Assembly (NCBI RefSeq): GCF_039822625.1
Contig: NZ_JBDLLG010000002.1
Span: 62,001-126,000 of the forward strand
Reading direction: 5' to 3'
DNA: 64,000 nucleotides
DNA from: Marinimicrobium locisalis
Lineage (GTDB): Bacteria; Pseudomonadota; Gammaproteobacteria; Pseudomonadales; Cellvibrionaceae
Both the position numbers and the translations under genes were made by a program. Positions within the stretch are counted from its first letter, which is position 1, and each line of letters starts with the position of its first letter. The notes beneath the pieces are model-generated. The model did not search any database, was not told where the DNA came from, and was given only the letters and a program-made list of their open reading frames with translations. Shown in pieces: positions 40,859 to 49,758 of this stretch.

Positions 40859-42229
40859 ATGACCGCCCCTCTTGATATTGTCATTCTCGCCGCCGGTAAA
40901 GGCACCCGCATGCGTTCCGACCTGCCCAAGGTTTTACATCCGGTGGGTGGCCGGCCGCTGGTACAGCATGTCGTCGATAGCGCCCGGGCTCTGGGCAGCG
41001 ACCACATTATGTTGGTGGTCGGCCACGGCGCCGAAAAGGTGGAGGCTCGGCTGGCGGCGGACGACGTTCGTTTTGTCCAGCAAACCGAACAACTCGGTAC
41101 CGGCCATGCGGTGCAACAAGCCCTCCCCCACTTCCGGGACGACGCCACCGTGCTGATCCTCTACGGGGATGTCCCCCTCACCAGCGCCGATACCTTGGGC
41201 AAGCTGGCCGAAGCGGTCACCGATACCACCATTGGTTTGCTCACCGTGGACCTTCCCCAACCGGGCGGTTATGGACGCATCTTGCGCGACTCCAGCGGGC
41301 AAGTAGAGGCTATTGTGGAGCACAAAGACGCCACGGACGCTCAAAAACAGATTACCGAAATCAATACCGGCATCATGGCCGCCAAAGCCAAGCATCTACA
41401 GCAGTGGCTGCCCACCCTGAGCAACGACAACGCCCAGGGCGAGTACTACCTCACCGACATTATTGCCATGGCCCGCCGGGATGGCCTGGGTGTTCACGCC
41501 GCCCATCCCGACCACCCCGAAGAAGTGGAAGGCATCAACAATCGACAGCAGCAGGCCGCGCTCGAGCGCTATTATCAGCGTCGGCAAGCGGAGCAGTTGA
41601 TGGTTCAGGGCGTTACTCTGATGGACCCGGCCCGCTTTGACTGCCGTGGTCGTCTCACCACGGGCCGAGATGTGGTGATTGATGTGAACTGCGTGTTTGA
41701 AGGGGAAGTCATGCTCGAAGACGGCGTGACCCTGGAGCCCAACTGCTACCTGAAAGACTGTGTGATCGGCGCTGGCTCCCAAATCAAGGCCAACTCCGTG
41801 ATTGAAGGCGCCCGGGTCGCGTCCGGTTGTGCCGTGGGACCTTTTGCCCGCCTACGTCCCGGTACCCAACTGGCGGATGGCGCTAAAGTGGGCAACTTTG
41901 TGGAAGTGAAAAAAGCCACCATCGGCGCCGGCAGTAAGGTTAACCACCTAAGCTACATCGGTGACAGCAAACTCGGTGCCGGCGTTAACGTTGGGGCGGG
42001 CACCATTACCTGCAACTACGATGGGGTCAACAAATCCCTCACGGAAATCGGTGACAATGCCTTCATTGGTTCCAATACTGCCTTGGTGGCACCGATCAAG
42101 CTGGGCAATAACACCACCGTCGGCGCCGGTTCCATCATTACCAAAGACGTCCCCGATGAAGAGCTCGCCATCGCCCGGGGCCGCCAACGCAATATCCAGG
42201 GCTGGCAACGCCCCACCAAAAAATCCTAG
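40859..42229 (+). CDS. glmU: Bifunctional GlmU (acetyltransferase / uridylyltransferase)
   Basis: 456 residues. The N-terminal pyrophosphorylase domain begins DIVILAAGKGTRMRSDLPKVLHPVGGRPL and makes UDP-GlcNAc from GlcNAc-1-P. The C-terminal left-handed beta-helix (VIGAGSQIKANSVIEGARVASGCAVGPFARLRPG, NVGAGTITCNYDGVNK) acetylates GlcN-1-P. The product feeds peptidoglycan and LPS. It is unlinked in transcription from the atp operon by a terminator; the other enzyme of the pathway, GlmS, is 9 kb downstream with two polysaccharidase genes between. Confidence 0.97.
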   Translation: MTAPLDIVILAAGKGTRMRSDLPKVLHPVGGRPLVQHVVDSARALGSDHIMLVVGHGAEKVEARLAADDVRFVQQTEQLGTGHAVQQALPHFRDDATVLILYGDVPLTSADTLGKLAEAVTDTTIGLLTVDLPQPGGYGRILRDSSGQVEAIVEHKDATDAQKQITEINTGIMAAKAKHLQQWLPTLSNDNAQGEYYLTDIIAMARRDGLGVHAAHPDHPEEVEGINNRQQQAALERYYQRRQAEQLMVQGVTLMDPARFDCRGRLTTGRDVVIDVNCVFEGEVMLEDGVTLEPNCYLKDCVIGAGSQIKANSVIEGARVASGCAVGPFARLRPGTQLADGAKVGNFVEVKKATIGAGSKVNHLSYIGDSKLGAGVNVGAGTITCNYDGVNKSLTEIGDNAFIGSNTALVAPIKLGNNTTVGAGSIITKDVPDEELAIARGRQRNIQGWQRPTKKS

Positions 42230-42307
42230 CACAGGCCGTTTCAACAGCCTTTGCAGGTTGGGCAACCAGCGGCGGATAACACACTTAATAAAAGGGACTG
42301 AATAGCT

Positions 42308-43756
42308 ATGGCCACAAAGAAATCATCGGTTCGCCGCTACGGCCTGGGTCTACTGGGTGTGCTGGCCATTGTTCTGCTGGCCACGGGCCTCTACGGGGTT
42401 TATAAACCCTTGCCCGAGGGAGTGGGCATGGAAGCGCCCCCCAGACCTGCCACCGGTGTGCGGTTTTTGGCGGACCGAACCTATGTGGACGAACAAGGTA
42501 CCCGCCACACCGAACAGAGCATATTTGACGAGATTTTTCGCCTGATCGAACAAGCCGAGCGCTTTGTTTTGGTGGATATGTTCCTGTTCAACGCCTACCA
42601 GGGACAGTTAACGGATACCCACCGGGCGCTGTCTTCAGAATTGACCGACCGGCTGATCGCCCAAAAGAAACGCCACCCCGATATGCAGATTCTGGTGATT
42701 AGCGATCCACTGAACACCCTTTACGGCGGCCTGCCCTCCCCTCATTTTCAGCGCCTGGAAGCCGCCGGTATTTCGGTCACGCTTACCGATTTGCCCCGTT
42801 TGCGCGACAGCAATCCCCTCTACTCTTCGATCTGGCGACCGTTTATCCAGCCCTGGGGCAACTCCCCCGGCGACACCCTGCCCAACCCCTTCGGCGAGGG
42901 TGAGGTGTCGTTGCGCAGCTATCTGGCGTTGATTAACTTCAAAGCCAACCACCGGAAGCTGTTAATCGCCGATGAGGGGGAAGCCCTGGCGGCGCTGGTA
43001 ACCTCCGCCAACCCGCATGATGGCAGCAGTGCCCACGGCAACGTCGCCCTGCGCTTCAGCGGCCCCGCGACGGGGGACCTGTTGCAGAGCGAGGCGGCGG
43101 TTCTGGAATTCTCCGGTGGACCGGCCCCCTCTCAGGCGCCGGAGCCTGGCGATGTGCCCAGCTCCTCTGAACTCACCGTGCAGGTGGTGACCGAACGGGC
43201 CGTTGAGCGGGCGGCGCTGGCGCTGATTGATGGCGCGAATACTAATGAACACCTGGATATGGCCATGTTTTACCTGTCTGATCGGCATCTTGTGCGGGCT
43301 CTGCAGGAGGCCGCCGAGCGCGGCGTAAAAGTGCGGGTACTGCTCGACCCCAACAAAGATGCCTTCGGTCGAGAGAAAAACGGCGTCCCCAACCGTCCCG
43401 TCGCCCATGAGCTGGTCAGTGCCGGTGTTGCGCTGCGCTGGTGTGACACCCACGGCGAGCAGTGTCACGCCAAGTGGTTAATGCATCGCGACGCCAACGG
43501 CGCCGCCCGCATGCTTCTGGGTTCCACCAACTTCACCCGCCGGAACCTGCACAACCTGAACCTGGAAACCAGCGTGGTGCTGCGAGGTCCGCTGGCCGCT
43601 GAACCGTTAACCTCGGGGGCGCAGTGGTTTGATGAGCGCTGGCACAACCGGCGCGGACGCCATTACAGCGTGGATTACGAAGTCTACGCAGACGAAAGCC
43701 TTTGGCCCAGACTACAATATCGTCTGATGGAGGCAACGGGGTTGAGCACTTTTTAG
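42308..43756 (+). CDS. Phospholipase D-family protein (cardiolipin synthase-like)
   Basis: 482 residues with an N-terminal membrane anchor (GLGLLGVLAIVLLATGLYGVYKP) and two PLD repeats. The first HKD motif is NHRKLLIADEGEALAALVTSAN; the second is CHAKWLMHRDANGAARMLLGSTNFTRRNL, where the spacing from Lys to Asp is one residue longer than the usual HxK(x)4D. Both His and Lys are present, so catalysis is plausible. Family members transfer or hydrolyse phosphatidyl groups (for example cardiolipin synthesis); the exact substrate is not clear. It stands alone between glmU and the GH9 gene. Confidence 0.8.
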   Translation: MATKKSSVRRYGLGLLGVLAIVLLATGLYGVYKPLPEGVGMEAPPRPATGVRFLADRTYVDEQGTRHTEQSIFDEIFRLIEQAERFVLVDMFLFNAYQGQLTDTHRALSSELTDRLIAQKKRHPDMQILVISDPLNTLYGGLPSPHFQRLEAAGISVTLTDLPRLRDSNPLYSSIWRPFIQPWGNSPGDTLPNPFGEGEVSLRSYLALINFKANHRKLLIADEGEALAALVTSANPHDGSSAHGNVALRFSGPATGDLLQSEAAVLEFSGGPAPSQAPEPGDVPSSSELTVQVVTERAVERAALALIDGANTNEHLDMAMFYLSDRHLVRALQEAAERGVKVRVLLDPNKDAFGREKNGVPNRPVAHELVSAGVALRWCDTHGEQCHAKWLMHRDANGAARMLLGSTNFTRRNLHNLNLETSVVLRGPLAAEPLTSGAQWFDERWHNRRGRHYSVDYEVYADESLWPRLQYRLMEATGLSTF

Positions 43757-43760
43757 TCAG

Positions 43761-43774
43761 TGTAACCGTTTACA
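43761..43774. promoter_or_regulatory. LacI-type operator candidate upstream of GH9
   Basis: TGTAACCGTTTACA is a near-perfect palindrome with the central CG and flanks seen at operators of LacI-family sugar regulators. It lies 63 bases before the GH9 start. The regulator is not encoded nearby. Confidence 0.5.
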
Positions 43775-43836
43775 ATTCGTTTGAAATTGTTTAGCCTGAT
43801 GACTCTCCAGCACAACAATAATGTTGAGGTAAGCAA

Positions 43837-45906
43837 ATGCGTCTTTCCCCCCTTACCCGGTCCCTCGTGGCGCTACTGGTTAGTGCCGGCCTAAGCGCTT
43901 GTGGCGGCTCCTCCTCTGGCGGCGGCGATGGCAGCTCTTCCAGTCAAAGTAGCGCCATTTCCAGCGAGGCCGACAGTTCTGGGTCATCAATTGCGACAAG
44001 TACCGAATCCAGCGCTCAATCCAGCAGCGAGCCCGGCTCCGCGCAAGTGTGTGACCAGTCTCCTCCAGAGACTCTGGCCGCCGTTAACGTCCAGCAAGCG
44101 CCGGTGGCGGTCTGCATTGTGGTGGATCAGTTCGGCTACTTACCCTCCTCCGATAAAGTTGCTGTGTTGCGCGACCCACAGACCGGATTCGATAGCGGTT
44201 TAAGTTTTGCCCCCGGTGAGGACTATGCTCTGGTCAACGTTGACTCCGGCGAAGTCGTTCACACCGGCTCACCCGGCACCTGGAACGAAGGCGAGACCAG
44301 CAATATATCCGGCGACAAAGCCTGGTGGTTTGATTTCAGTGCCGTCACCGACCCCGGCCGTTACGTGGTCTGGGATCGCAGCCAGAACGTTCGTTCCCCT
44401 GCCTTCTCCATCGGAGCCGATGTGTACAAACCGGTTCTGAAAGACGCGGTGCGCACCTTCTTCTATCAGCGTGCCGGCGATAAAAAGCGGGCCACCCATG
44501 CCGGCACCGGATGGGCGGACGACGCCAGCCATTTGGGCGAAGGACAGGATCCGGAAGCCCGACTCTACGGCTCCGAAGACGACGCCAGTACCGAGCGCGA
44601 CCTTCGCGGCGGCTGGTACGATGCCGGCGACTACAATAAATACACCAATTGGCACGCCGATTACCTTGTGGTACTGATGCACACCTATCGGGAAAACCCG
44701 GCTATCTGGACCGATGACTTCAATATTCCCGAATCCGGCAACGGTATTCCCGACCTGCTAGATGAGCTCAAGTGGGGCATGGATTGGCTCAAGCGCATGC
44801 AGGAAGAGAACGGCTCCGTCCTGTCTGTCCAGGGTCTGGATCATGCCAGCCCACCTTCTGCCGCCACGGGGCCTAGCGTTTATGGCCCGGCGACCACCTC
44901 CGCGACACTGACCAGTGCCCAGGCGTTTGCCTTTGGCAGCATGGTGTTCGCGGAAGTGGAGGGCTGGGAGGCCTACGCAGAGGACTTGGCCAATCGGGCG
45001 GAACAAGCCTGGAGCTGGGCCGACGCCAACCCCTCAGTGACCTTCGAAAACAGCGGGAAAGTGGCCGCCGGCGAGCAGGAAGTGGATGATGCCGGCCGAG
45101 CGCTGAAAAAACGCATTGCCGCCATCTACCTGTTTGCGGCCACAGGCAAAGCCGCTTATCGGGACTTTGCCGAGAGCGAATACACCGACCATCCGATTAC
45201 CTGGGTCGGCCCCTGGAATGAGCCGGAAACCATGCACTGGCTTTACTATGCCTCCCTGCCCGGCGCCAGCGAAACAGTGGCGAACAATATTCGGACCGCT
45301 TATACCAACGGCATGAATGGCAATTGGGACGCCGTAAACCAGGTTCAAGACGCCTATCGCGCTTATCTGGGAGAAAGCAACTTCACCTGGGGGAGCAACC
45401 GCACCATGTCCCGCCAGGGGCTCACGTTTACCAATTTGGCGGTGCATGAGCTGGGTGATGCCAGCAATCAGGCGATCGACAATGCCGCGCTGGGTTACCT
45501 GCACTACCTGCACGGCACCAACCCTTTGGGCAAGGTTTACCTGTCCAATATGTACCATCTGGACGTCCACAATTCCGTGGATAGCTTCTATCACAGCTGG
45601 TTTGCCGACGGCAGCGCGGACTGGGACTCGGTGGATACCTCCAACTACGGTCCCGCCCCGGGCTTTTTGGTGGGTGGTCCCAACCCGTCCTACAGCTGGG
45701 ATGCCTGCTGCCCCGACAGCTGCGGCGGCTCGGAGAACAACGCCCGCTGCGGGGCCGAGGAGCTTTCGCCTCCGGCCGATCAGCCCGCCGCCAAAGCCTA
45801 CCTGGACTTTAATACCAGTTGGCCGGTGAACTCCTGGCAGGTCACGGAAAACCACAACGACTACCAAGTCGCTTATATCCGTCTGTTGTCCAAGTTTGTG
45901 GAGTAA
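43837..45906 (+). CDS. GH9 endoglucanase lipoprotein
   Basis: Protein of 689 residues. The lipobox LSAC (Cys22) and a poly-Ser linker (about 24-68) lead to an N-terminal Ig-like domain (VDQFGYLPSSDKVAVL... WDRSQNVRSPAFSI) and then a GH9 (alpha/alpha)6 barrel. The catalytic Asp pair lies in RGGWYDAGDYNKYTNWHADY (Asp262 and Asp265); the probable general acid is the Glu of WQVTENHNDYQ near residue 671. GPWNEPETMHWLYY and HYLHGTNPLGKVYLSNMYH are typical. The family hydrolyses beta-1,4-glucans. Ser-rich linkers are typical of Cellvibrio/Saccharophagus enzymes. It is followed at 350 bases by the PL11 gene, probably a separate transcript. Confidence 0.88.
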   Translation: MRLSPLTRSLVALLVSAGLSACGGSSSGGGDGSSSSQSSAISSEADSSGSSIATSTESSAQSSSEPGSAQVCDQSPPETLAAVNVQQAPVAVCIVVDQFGYLPSSDKVAVLRDPQTGFDSGLSFAPGEDYALVNVDSGEVVHTGSPGTWNEGETSNISGDKAWWFDFSAVTDPGRYVVWDRSQNVRSPAFSIGADVYKPVLKDAVRTFFYQRAGDKKRATHAGTGWADDASHLGEGQDPEARLYGSEDDASTERDLRGGWYDAGDYNKYTNWHADYLVVLMHTYRENPAIWTDDFNIPESGNGIPDLLDELKWGMDWLKRMQEENGSVLSVQGLDHASPPSAATGPSVYGPATTSATLTSAQAFAFGSMVFAEVEGWEAYAEDLANRAEQAWSWADANPSVTFENSGKVAAGEQEVDDAGRALKKRIAAIYLFAATGKAAYRDFAESEYTDHPITWVGPWNEPETMHWLYYASLPGASETVANNIRTAYTNGMNGNWDAVNQVQDAYRAYLGESNFTWGSNRTMSRQGLTFTNLAVHELGDASNQAIDNAALGYLHYLHGTNPLGKVYLSNMYHLDVHNSVDSFYHSWFADGSADWDSVDTSNYGPAPGFLVGGPNPSYSWDACCPDSCGGSENNARCGAEELSPPADQPAAKAYLDFNTSWPVNSWQVTENHNDYQVAYIRLLSKFVE

Positions 45907-46256
45907 TAACGCCCCTCTTAAAGAGCCGCCCGGCCCGGCGCAGCACCGTAGAAAAGCGGTACGCGCAAGGCTGATGGCCCAGATAATTGGCCAGTGCCGT
46001 ACGCCGGGCCGACTCGGCGTACGGCCCGTCGGCCCTTAAGGGCAGAGCGCCCCCCAGAACCTCCGCCAACCTCCCCTCCGGCGATGCTCCGGTTGTCGCT
46101 CAACTTTCTATTAACCGCTATTTATATGTTAAATATCATAAGTTTCTTGGAAGTTGAGATCTGTTTCGCGGAATTTGTGAGGCGTCCGCGTAGTATCTGG
46201 CCAGTCCCTGAAGGACATCGATTGAAAATAATGTGAAATAAATAAAGGAGAGATTT
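45907..46256. other. Spacer with GC-rich palindromes and a shared 27-base segment
   Basis: About 350 bases between GH9 and PL11 genes. The first half is very GC-rich, with a palindromic part (TACGCCGGGCCGACTCGGCGTA-like arms, about 46000-46024). Bases 46056-46082 are identical to 27825-27851 inside the DUF924 gene. The second half is AT-rich and likely contains the PL11 promoter. No gene is supported; a minus-strand reading frame exists but has no start or homology I recognise. Confidence 0.5.
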
Positions 46257-48995
46257 ATGAACCTTAAACAACCAACCGTTTCCAGAACGACGCTTTATCA
46301 CGCTCTGCGTCGAGCTTTCAGACCCCTAGTGTTTACCAGCCTGTGTCTGGGCGCCGCCGGCGCTTTCGGTCAATACGAGGTGGAAAATCTTGATCGTGGT
46401 CTGGTGGCCGTGGATCGGGGCAACGGCTCGGTGTTTGTGAGCTGGCGCTGGCTGGGGGCGGAACCGGAGAACACCGCCTTTAACGTCTATCGCGATGGCG
46501 TTCAGCTCAATAACGCCCCGCTAACCGAGCGCACCAACTTCGTCGACAACAACGGCAACAGGGGCGCGCAGTACAGTGTGGAAACCCTGATTAACGGCCA
46601 GTCACAGGGCCAGGCCAGTACCGATGTCTGGGGCGAACCGTTTCATCGTATTCCCATTCAACGTCCCTCGGGGGGCACCACGCCCACTGGCGAGAACTAC
46701 AGCTACAGTCCGAACGATACCAGCGTCGGCGATCTGGACGGCGACGGCGACTATGAAATCGTCGTGAAGTGGGATCCATCCAACGCCAAAGACAACTCCC
46801 AGAGCGGCTATACCGGCAACGTTTACCTCGATGCCTATGAACTGGACGGTACCCAGCTGTGGCGTATCGACCTGGGGCGCAACATTCGCGCCGGCGCGCA
46901 CTACACCCAGTTCCTGGTATACGACGCCGACAGTGACGGTCGTGCCGAGGTCGCGGTGAAAACCGCCGACGGCACCCGCGACGGTCAGGGCAATGTCATT
47001 GGCGAGGCCAACGCCGACCACCGCAACAGCGGCGGCTATATTCTGTCTGGCCCGGAATACCTGACCGTGTTCGAAGGCAGCACCGGACGCGAGCTGGATA
47101 CCGTGAATTACGTTCCGGCGCGCGGCAATGTGTCGAGCTGGGGTGACAACTACGGCAACCGCGTGGACCGCTTCCTCGCCACCGTTGCCTATCTGGACGG
47201 GCAAAACCCCAGCTTTGTCTTCGCCCGCGGCTACTACACCCGCTCGGTTCTGGCGGCGTGGGATTTTGAAAACGGTCAGCTGCAGCAGCGCTGGGTGTTT
47301 GATAGTGATGACAGCGGCAACGGCGGCTATGCCGGCCAGGGTGCCCACAGCCTGACCGTGGGGGACGTGGATGAAGACGGTCGCCAGGAAATTGTCTACG
47401 GCGCCATGACCGTGGATGACAATGGCACCGGCCTCTACACCACCGGCCTGGGTCACGGCGACGCCTTGCACCTGTCCGATATGAACCCGGACCGTCCCGG
47501 TCAGGAAGTCTTTATGGTGCATGAGTGCGCTTCCTGTTACGGCGAGCACGGCATCGAGATGCATGATGCCGGCACCGGCCAGATTCTGTGGAGCGACCCG
47601 GGCGATAGGTCCGATATTGGTCGGGGTGTAGCCATGGATGTGGACCCGAACTCCCGTGGCTACGAAGCCTGGGCCTCCGACGGTGGTCTGTTCAGCGCCA
47701 CCGGCCAGACCCTCTCTTCCTCCCGTCCCGGCCCAATCAATTTCGGCGTCTGGTGGGATGGCGATCTCCTGCGGGAAACCTTGGATCGGGAAATGATCGA
47801 CAAATGGAACCCGGCCACCAACAGCACCGAACGGCTACTGACCGCCTATCAGTTGGGCGCGGCTTCCAACAATGGCACCAAAGGTACGCCGGCCTTGAGC
47901 GCGGATTTGCTCGGTGACTGGCGCGAGGAAGTGCTCTGGCGCCACAGCGACAACAACGCTCTGCTGCTGTTTACCACCACTACACCCAGTGACCATCGAC
48001 TGCGTACGCTGATGCACGACCCGCAATATCGGGTGGCCATTTCCTGGCAGAACTCGGGTTATAACCAACCGCCCCACCCCTCCTTCTACCTGGGCGCGGG
48101 CATGGACGAGCCTCCCGCGCCGAACATTCGCGTGGTCGGTGGCGGTTCCGGCTCTTCGTCATCCAGCCAGTCCTCCAGCGTGCCGACCGATCATCTGGTG
48201 CTGCAGGAACAGGATGTGTGTACACATGACGGGACGGTGGACAGCAACCACAGCGGCCACACCGGCAGCGGCTTTATCAATACCACTAATGAAGTGGGCA
48301 GCCGCATTGAATGGCAGGTGAATATCTCCGAAGGGGGGAATCACGATATTTTCTGGCTTTACGCTAATGGCGCCGATGACAATCGCAGCGCCGGTTTCTG
48401 GCTCAATACGTCCGACGCTAGAGTTAGGGTCAACTTCCCCGGCACCGGTGCCTGGAACAGTTGGCAGCCGGCCTCAACGACCGCGTATTTGCCCGCCGGT
48501 AGCCACCGTCTAACCCTGGAGGCGGCCACTGAAGGGGGCCTGGCGAATATCGACCGTCTGGAAATCGCGGGGCCGGGTATTCCTGAAGCGGGCAACTGCG
48601 ACGGCGCTTCTTCCTCGTCGTTCTCCTCCAGCGTATCCAGCTCCAGTGCTTCGAGCGTCTCCTCGGTAGCCTCTTCCGCGGTCAGTTCCGTTCAAAGCAG
48701 CAGTGCCCCCAGCGGGCAACTGAGCTGCACCGTGGACACCAACGACTGGGGCAGCGGTTTCGTTTCCACGTTTACCGTCAGTAATGACACCTCTACAGCG
48801 GTGGATGGCTGGGCAGTGGATATTACCTTCGGCCAAGCCATCAGCGTGGGGAACAGTTGGAGTGCCAACATCGAGGGCTCTGGTGCCCAGTACCAAGCCA
48901 GCGGAGTTGAGTACAACGACGTCTTGGCTCCGGGCGAAAGCATCAGCTTCGGCCTACAGGGCTCACCCAGCCCCGGCAGTATCGACTGTCAGTAG
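46257..48995 (+). CDS. PL11 rhamnogalacturonan lyase with CBM35 and CBM2
   Basis: Secreted multidomain enzyme of 912 residues. A signal region (to about residue 38, cut near AFGQ) precedes a PL11 catalytic domain of about 590 residues: VENLDRGLVAVDRGNGSVFVSWRWLG, DLDGDGDYEIVVKWDPSN, YDADSDGRAEVAVKTADG, VGDVDEDGRQEIVYG and CASCYGEHG; the Asp-rich loops are Ca2+-binding beta-propeller blades. A short Ser linker joins a CBM35-like module (about 647-781), a second 40-residue Ser/Val/Ala linker (782-821) and a CBM2 (822-912) with its Cys pair at both ends and surface Trp residues. PL11 cleaves rhamnogalacturonan I by beta-elimination. CBM2 usually binds cellulose or xylan, so the enzyme appears designed to target pectin in intact plant or algal cell walls. 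AAGGAG lies before the ATG. Confidence 0.88.
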   Translation: MNLKQPTVSRTTLYHALRRAFRPLVFTSLCLGAAGAFGQYEVENLDRGLVAVDRGNGSVFVSWRWLGAEPENTAFNVYRDGVQLNNAPLTERTNFVDNNGNRGAQYSVETLINGQSQGQASTDVWGEPFHRIPIQRPSGGTTPTGENYSYSPNDTSVGDLDGDGDYEIVVKWDPSNAKDNSQSGYTGNVYLDAYELDGTQLWRIDLGRNIRAGAHYTQFLVYDADSDGRAEVAVKTADGTRDGQGNVIGEANADHRNSGGYILSGPEYLTVFEGSTGRELDTVNYVPARGNVSSWGDNYGNRVDRFLATVAYLDGQNPSFVFARGYYTRSVLAAWDFENGQLQQRWVFDSDDSGNGGYAGQGAHSLTVGDVDEDGRQEIVYGAMTVDDNGTGLYTTGLGHGDALHLSDMNPDRPGQEVFMVHECASCYGEHGIEMHDAGTGQILWSDPGDRSDIGRGVAMDVDPNSRGYEAWASDGGLFSATGQTLSSSRPGPINFGVWWDGDLLRETLDREMIDKWNPATNSTERLLTAYQLGAASNNGTKGTPALSADLLGDWREEVLWRHSDNNALLLFTTTTPSDHRLRTLMHDPQYRVAISWQNSGYNQPPHPSFYLGAGMDEPPAPNIRVVGGGSGSSSSSQSSSVPTDHLVLQEQDVCTHDGTVDSNHSGHTGSGFINTTNEVGSRIEWQVNISEGGNHDIFWLYANGADDNRSAGFWLNTSDARVRVNFPGTGAWNSWQPASTTAYLPAGSHRLTLEAATEGGLANIDRLEIAGPGIPEAGNCDGASSSSFSSSVSSSSASSVSSVASSAVSSVQSSSAPSGQLSCTVDTNDWGSGFVSTFTVSNDTSTAVDGWAVDITFGQAISVGNSWSANIEGSGAQYQASGVEYNDVLAPGESISFGLQGSPSPGSIDCQ

Positions 48996-49009
48996 GCTAT
49001 AAACCCGCC

Positions 49010-49033
49010 GGCCCTGAGCGCCCGCTCAGGGCC
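49010..49033 (+). terminator. Hairpin after PL11
   Basis: GGCCCTGAGC (49010-49019) pairs with GCTCAGGGCC (49024-49033), a perfect 10-bp stem with a 4-base loop. The U-tract is short (CTTCCCC), so termination may be partial. It lies between convergent genes. Confidence 0.65.
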
Positions 49034-49054
49034 CTTCCCCTGGGTTCTTCAGCG

Positions 49055-49519
49055 TTACATTTCCTGCGAGCGCTCGGCGCCGACGCTTATTAGCCGGCTT
49101 TCGCTGCGTTCGATATCGAGCAGCTGTTGGAGGACCTCGCGGGTAGTTTCACTCTCGGCCCGTTCGTGCAGATGTTTGTACAGATCCACCAACTGATTGT
49201 GCAGTTCGGCAATTTCCCCGGTGATTTCGTCATTGCTCATACGAGTGAAGGGAATCTCGTGGGGATCCCGATGGATGATCTTGTGCCGGTCTGTGTACTC
49301 GTAAAACCAAGTATTCAGCGCCTCTATGTCGGCATCTCTCTGGAAGTACTCCAGTGTCTCGGCAAGCTTTCGCTCGTGTTCGGAGAGATACTCGAGCAGC
49401 ATGTCGTTACGTTCGGACCCGCTTTCATCGGCACTGCGGTGCAGGTGCTCGGATAACTGCCGGTGCCACTCGCGGGTCAGCTCAAGTACGTCGCTCATGG
49501 TTTTTGGTTCCATTGCCAT
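49055..49519 (-). CDS. Helical protein of unknown function (ferritin/hemerythrin-like bundle)
   Basis: 154 residues, strongly charged and helical, with regularly spaced His, Glu and Asp: LTREWHRQLSEHLHRSADE, LLEYLSEHERKLAETLEYFQRD, WFYEYTDRHKIIHRD, AELHNQLVDLYKHLHERAES and LLDIERSESRLISVG. The arrangement of E/H on successive helices suggests a four-helix bundle like rubrerythrin or hemerythrin, possibly metal-binding, but no exact metal motif is assigned. ATG at 49519 has AAGGAG 8 bases upstream. It is divergent from the DeoR gene, 239 bases apart. Function unknown. Confidence 0.6.
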   Translation of the reverse strand: MAMEPKTMSDVLELTREWHRQLSEHLHRSADESGSERNDMLLEYLSEHERKLAETLEYFQRDADIEALNTWFYEYTDRHKIIHRDPHEIPFTRMSNDEITGEIAELHNQLVDLYKHLHERAESETTREVLQQLLDIERSESRLISVGAERSQEM

Positions 49520-49714
49520 ATCGGGCTCCTTCTAGGGTAAAAGTCGCGTTATAAAGCTCAGGTTCAATAAGTTGGACACGGAAACCTCCGATCCGTTGCC
49601 ACGGGATGGGGCACCCTGAACCGGAAGTTTTCACCACTTAATAAACAGTATGGACCCAAAATAACCAAAACCAAGGCAGCCACGGGTGTGAAGGCCGTTT
49701 TACTTTCCCTTTCG

Positions 49715-49742
49715 TTTCGATACAATAGCTTTCAAATCGAAA
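49715..49742. promoter_or_regulatory. Inverted repeat operator before the DeoR gene
   Basis: TTTCGAT (49715-49721) and ATCGAAA (49736-49742) are exact reverse complements 14 bases apart, embedded in a series of CTTTC strings. DeoR-family regulators bind repeats of this TTTC/GAAA type, and the site is 17 bases before the start of the DeoR gene, so autoregulation is likely. Confidence 0.6.
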
Positions 49743-49758
49743 GTATATTGGCACAAAA

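Noticed and set aside
43901..44203. Ser/Ala-rich tandem strings as a possible CRISPR or satellite repeat
   Set aside because: They encode the poly-Ser linker of the GH9 protein; there are no regular spacers. No CRISPR array is seen anywhere in the window.
45842..46069. Minus-strand ORF in the GH9-PL11 spacer reading GGALPLRADGPYAESARRTALANYLGH
   Set aside because: The frame runs into the GH9 coding end, lacks a ribosome-binding site, and the region is palindromic and repeat-like; no homolog is recognised.
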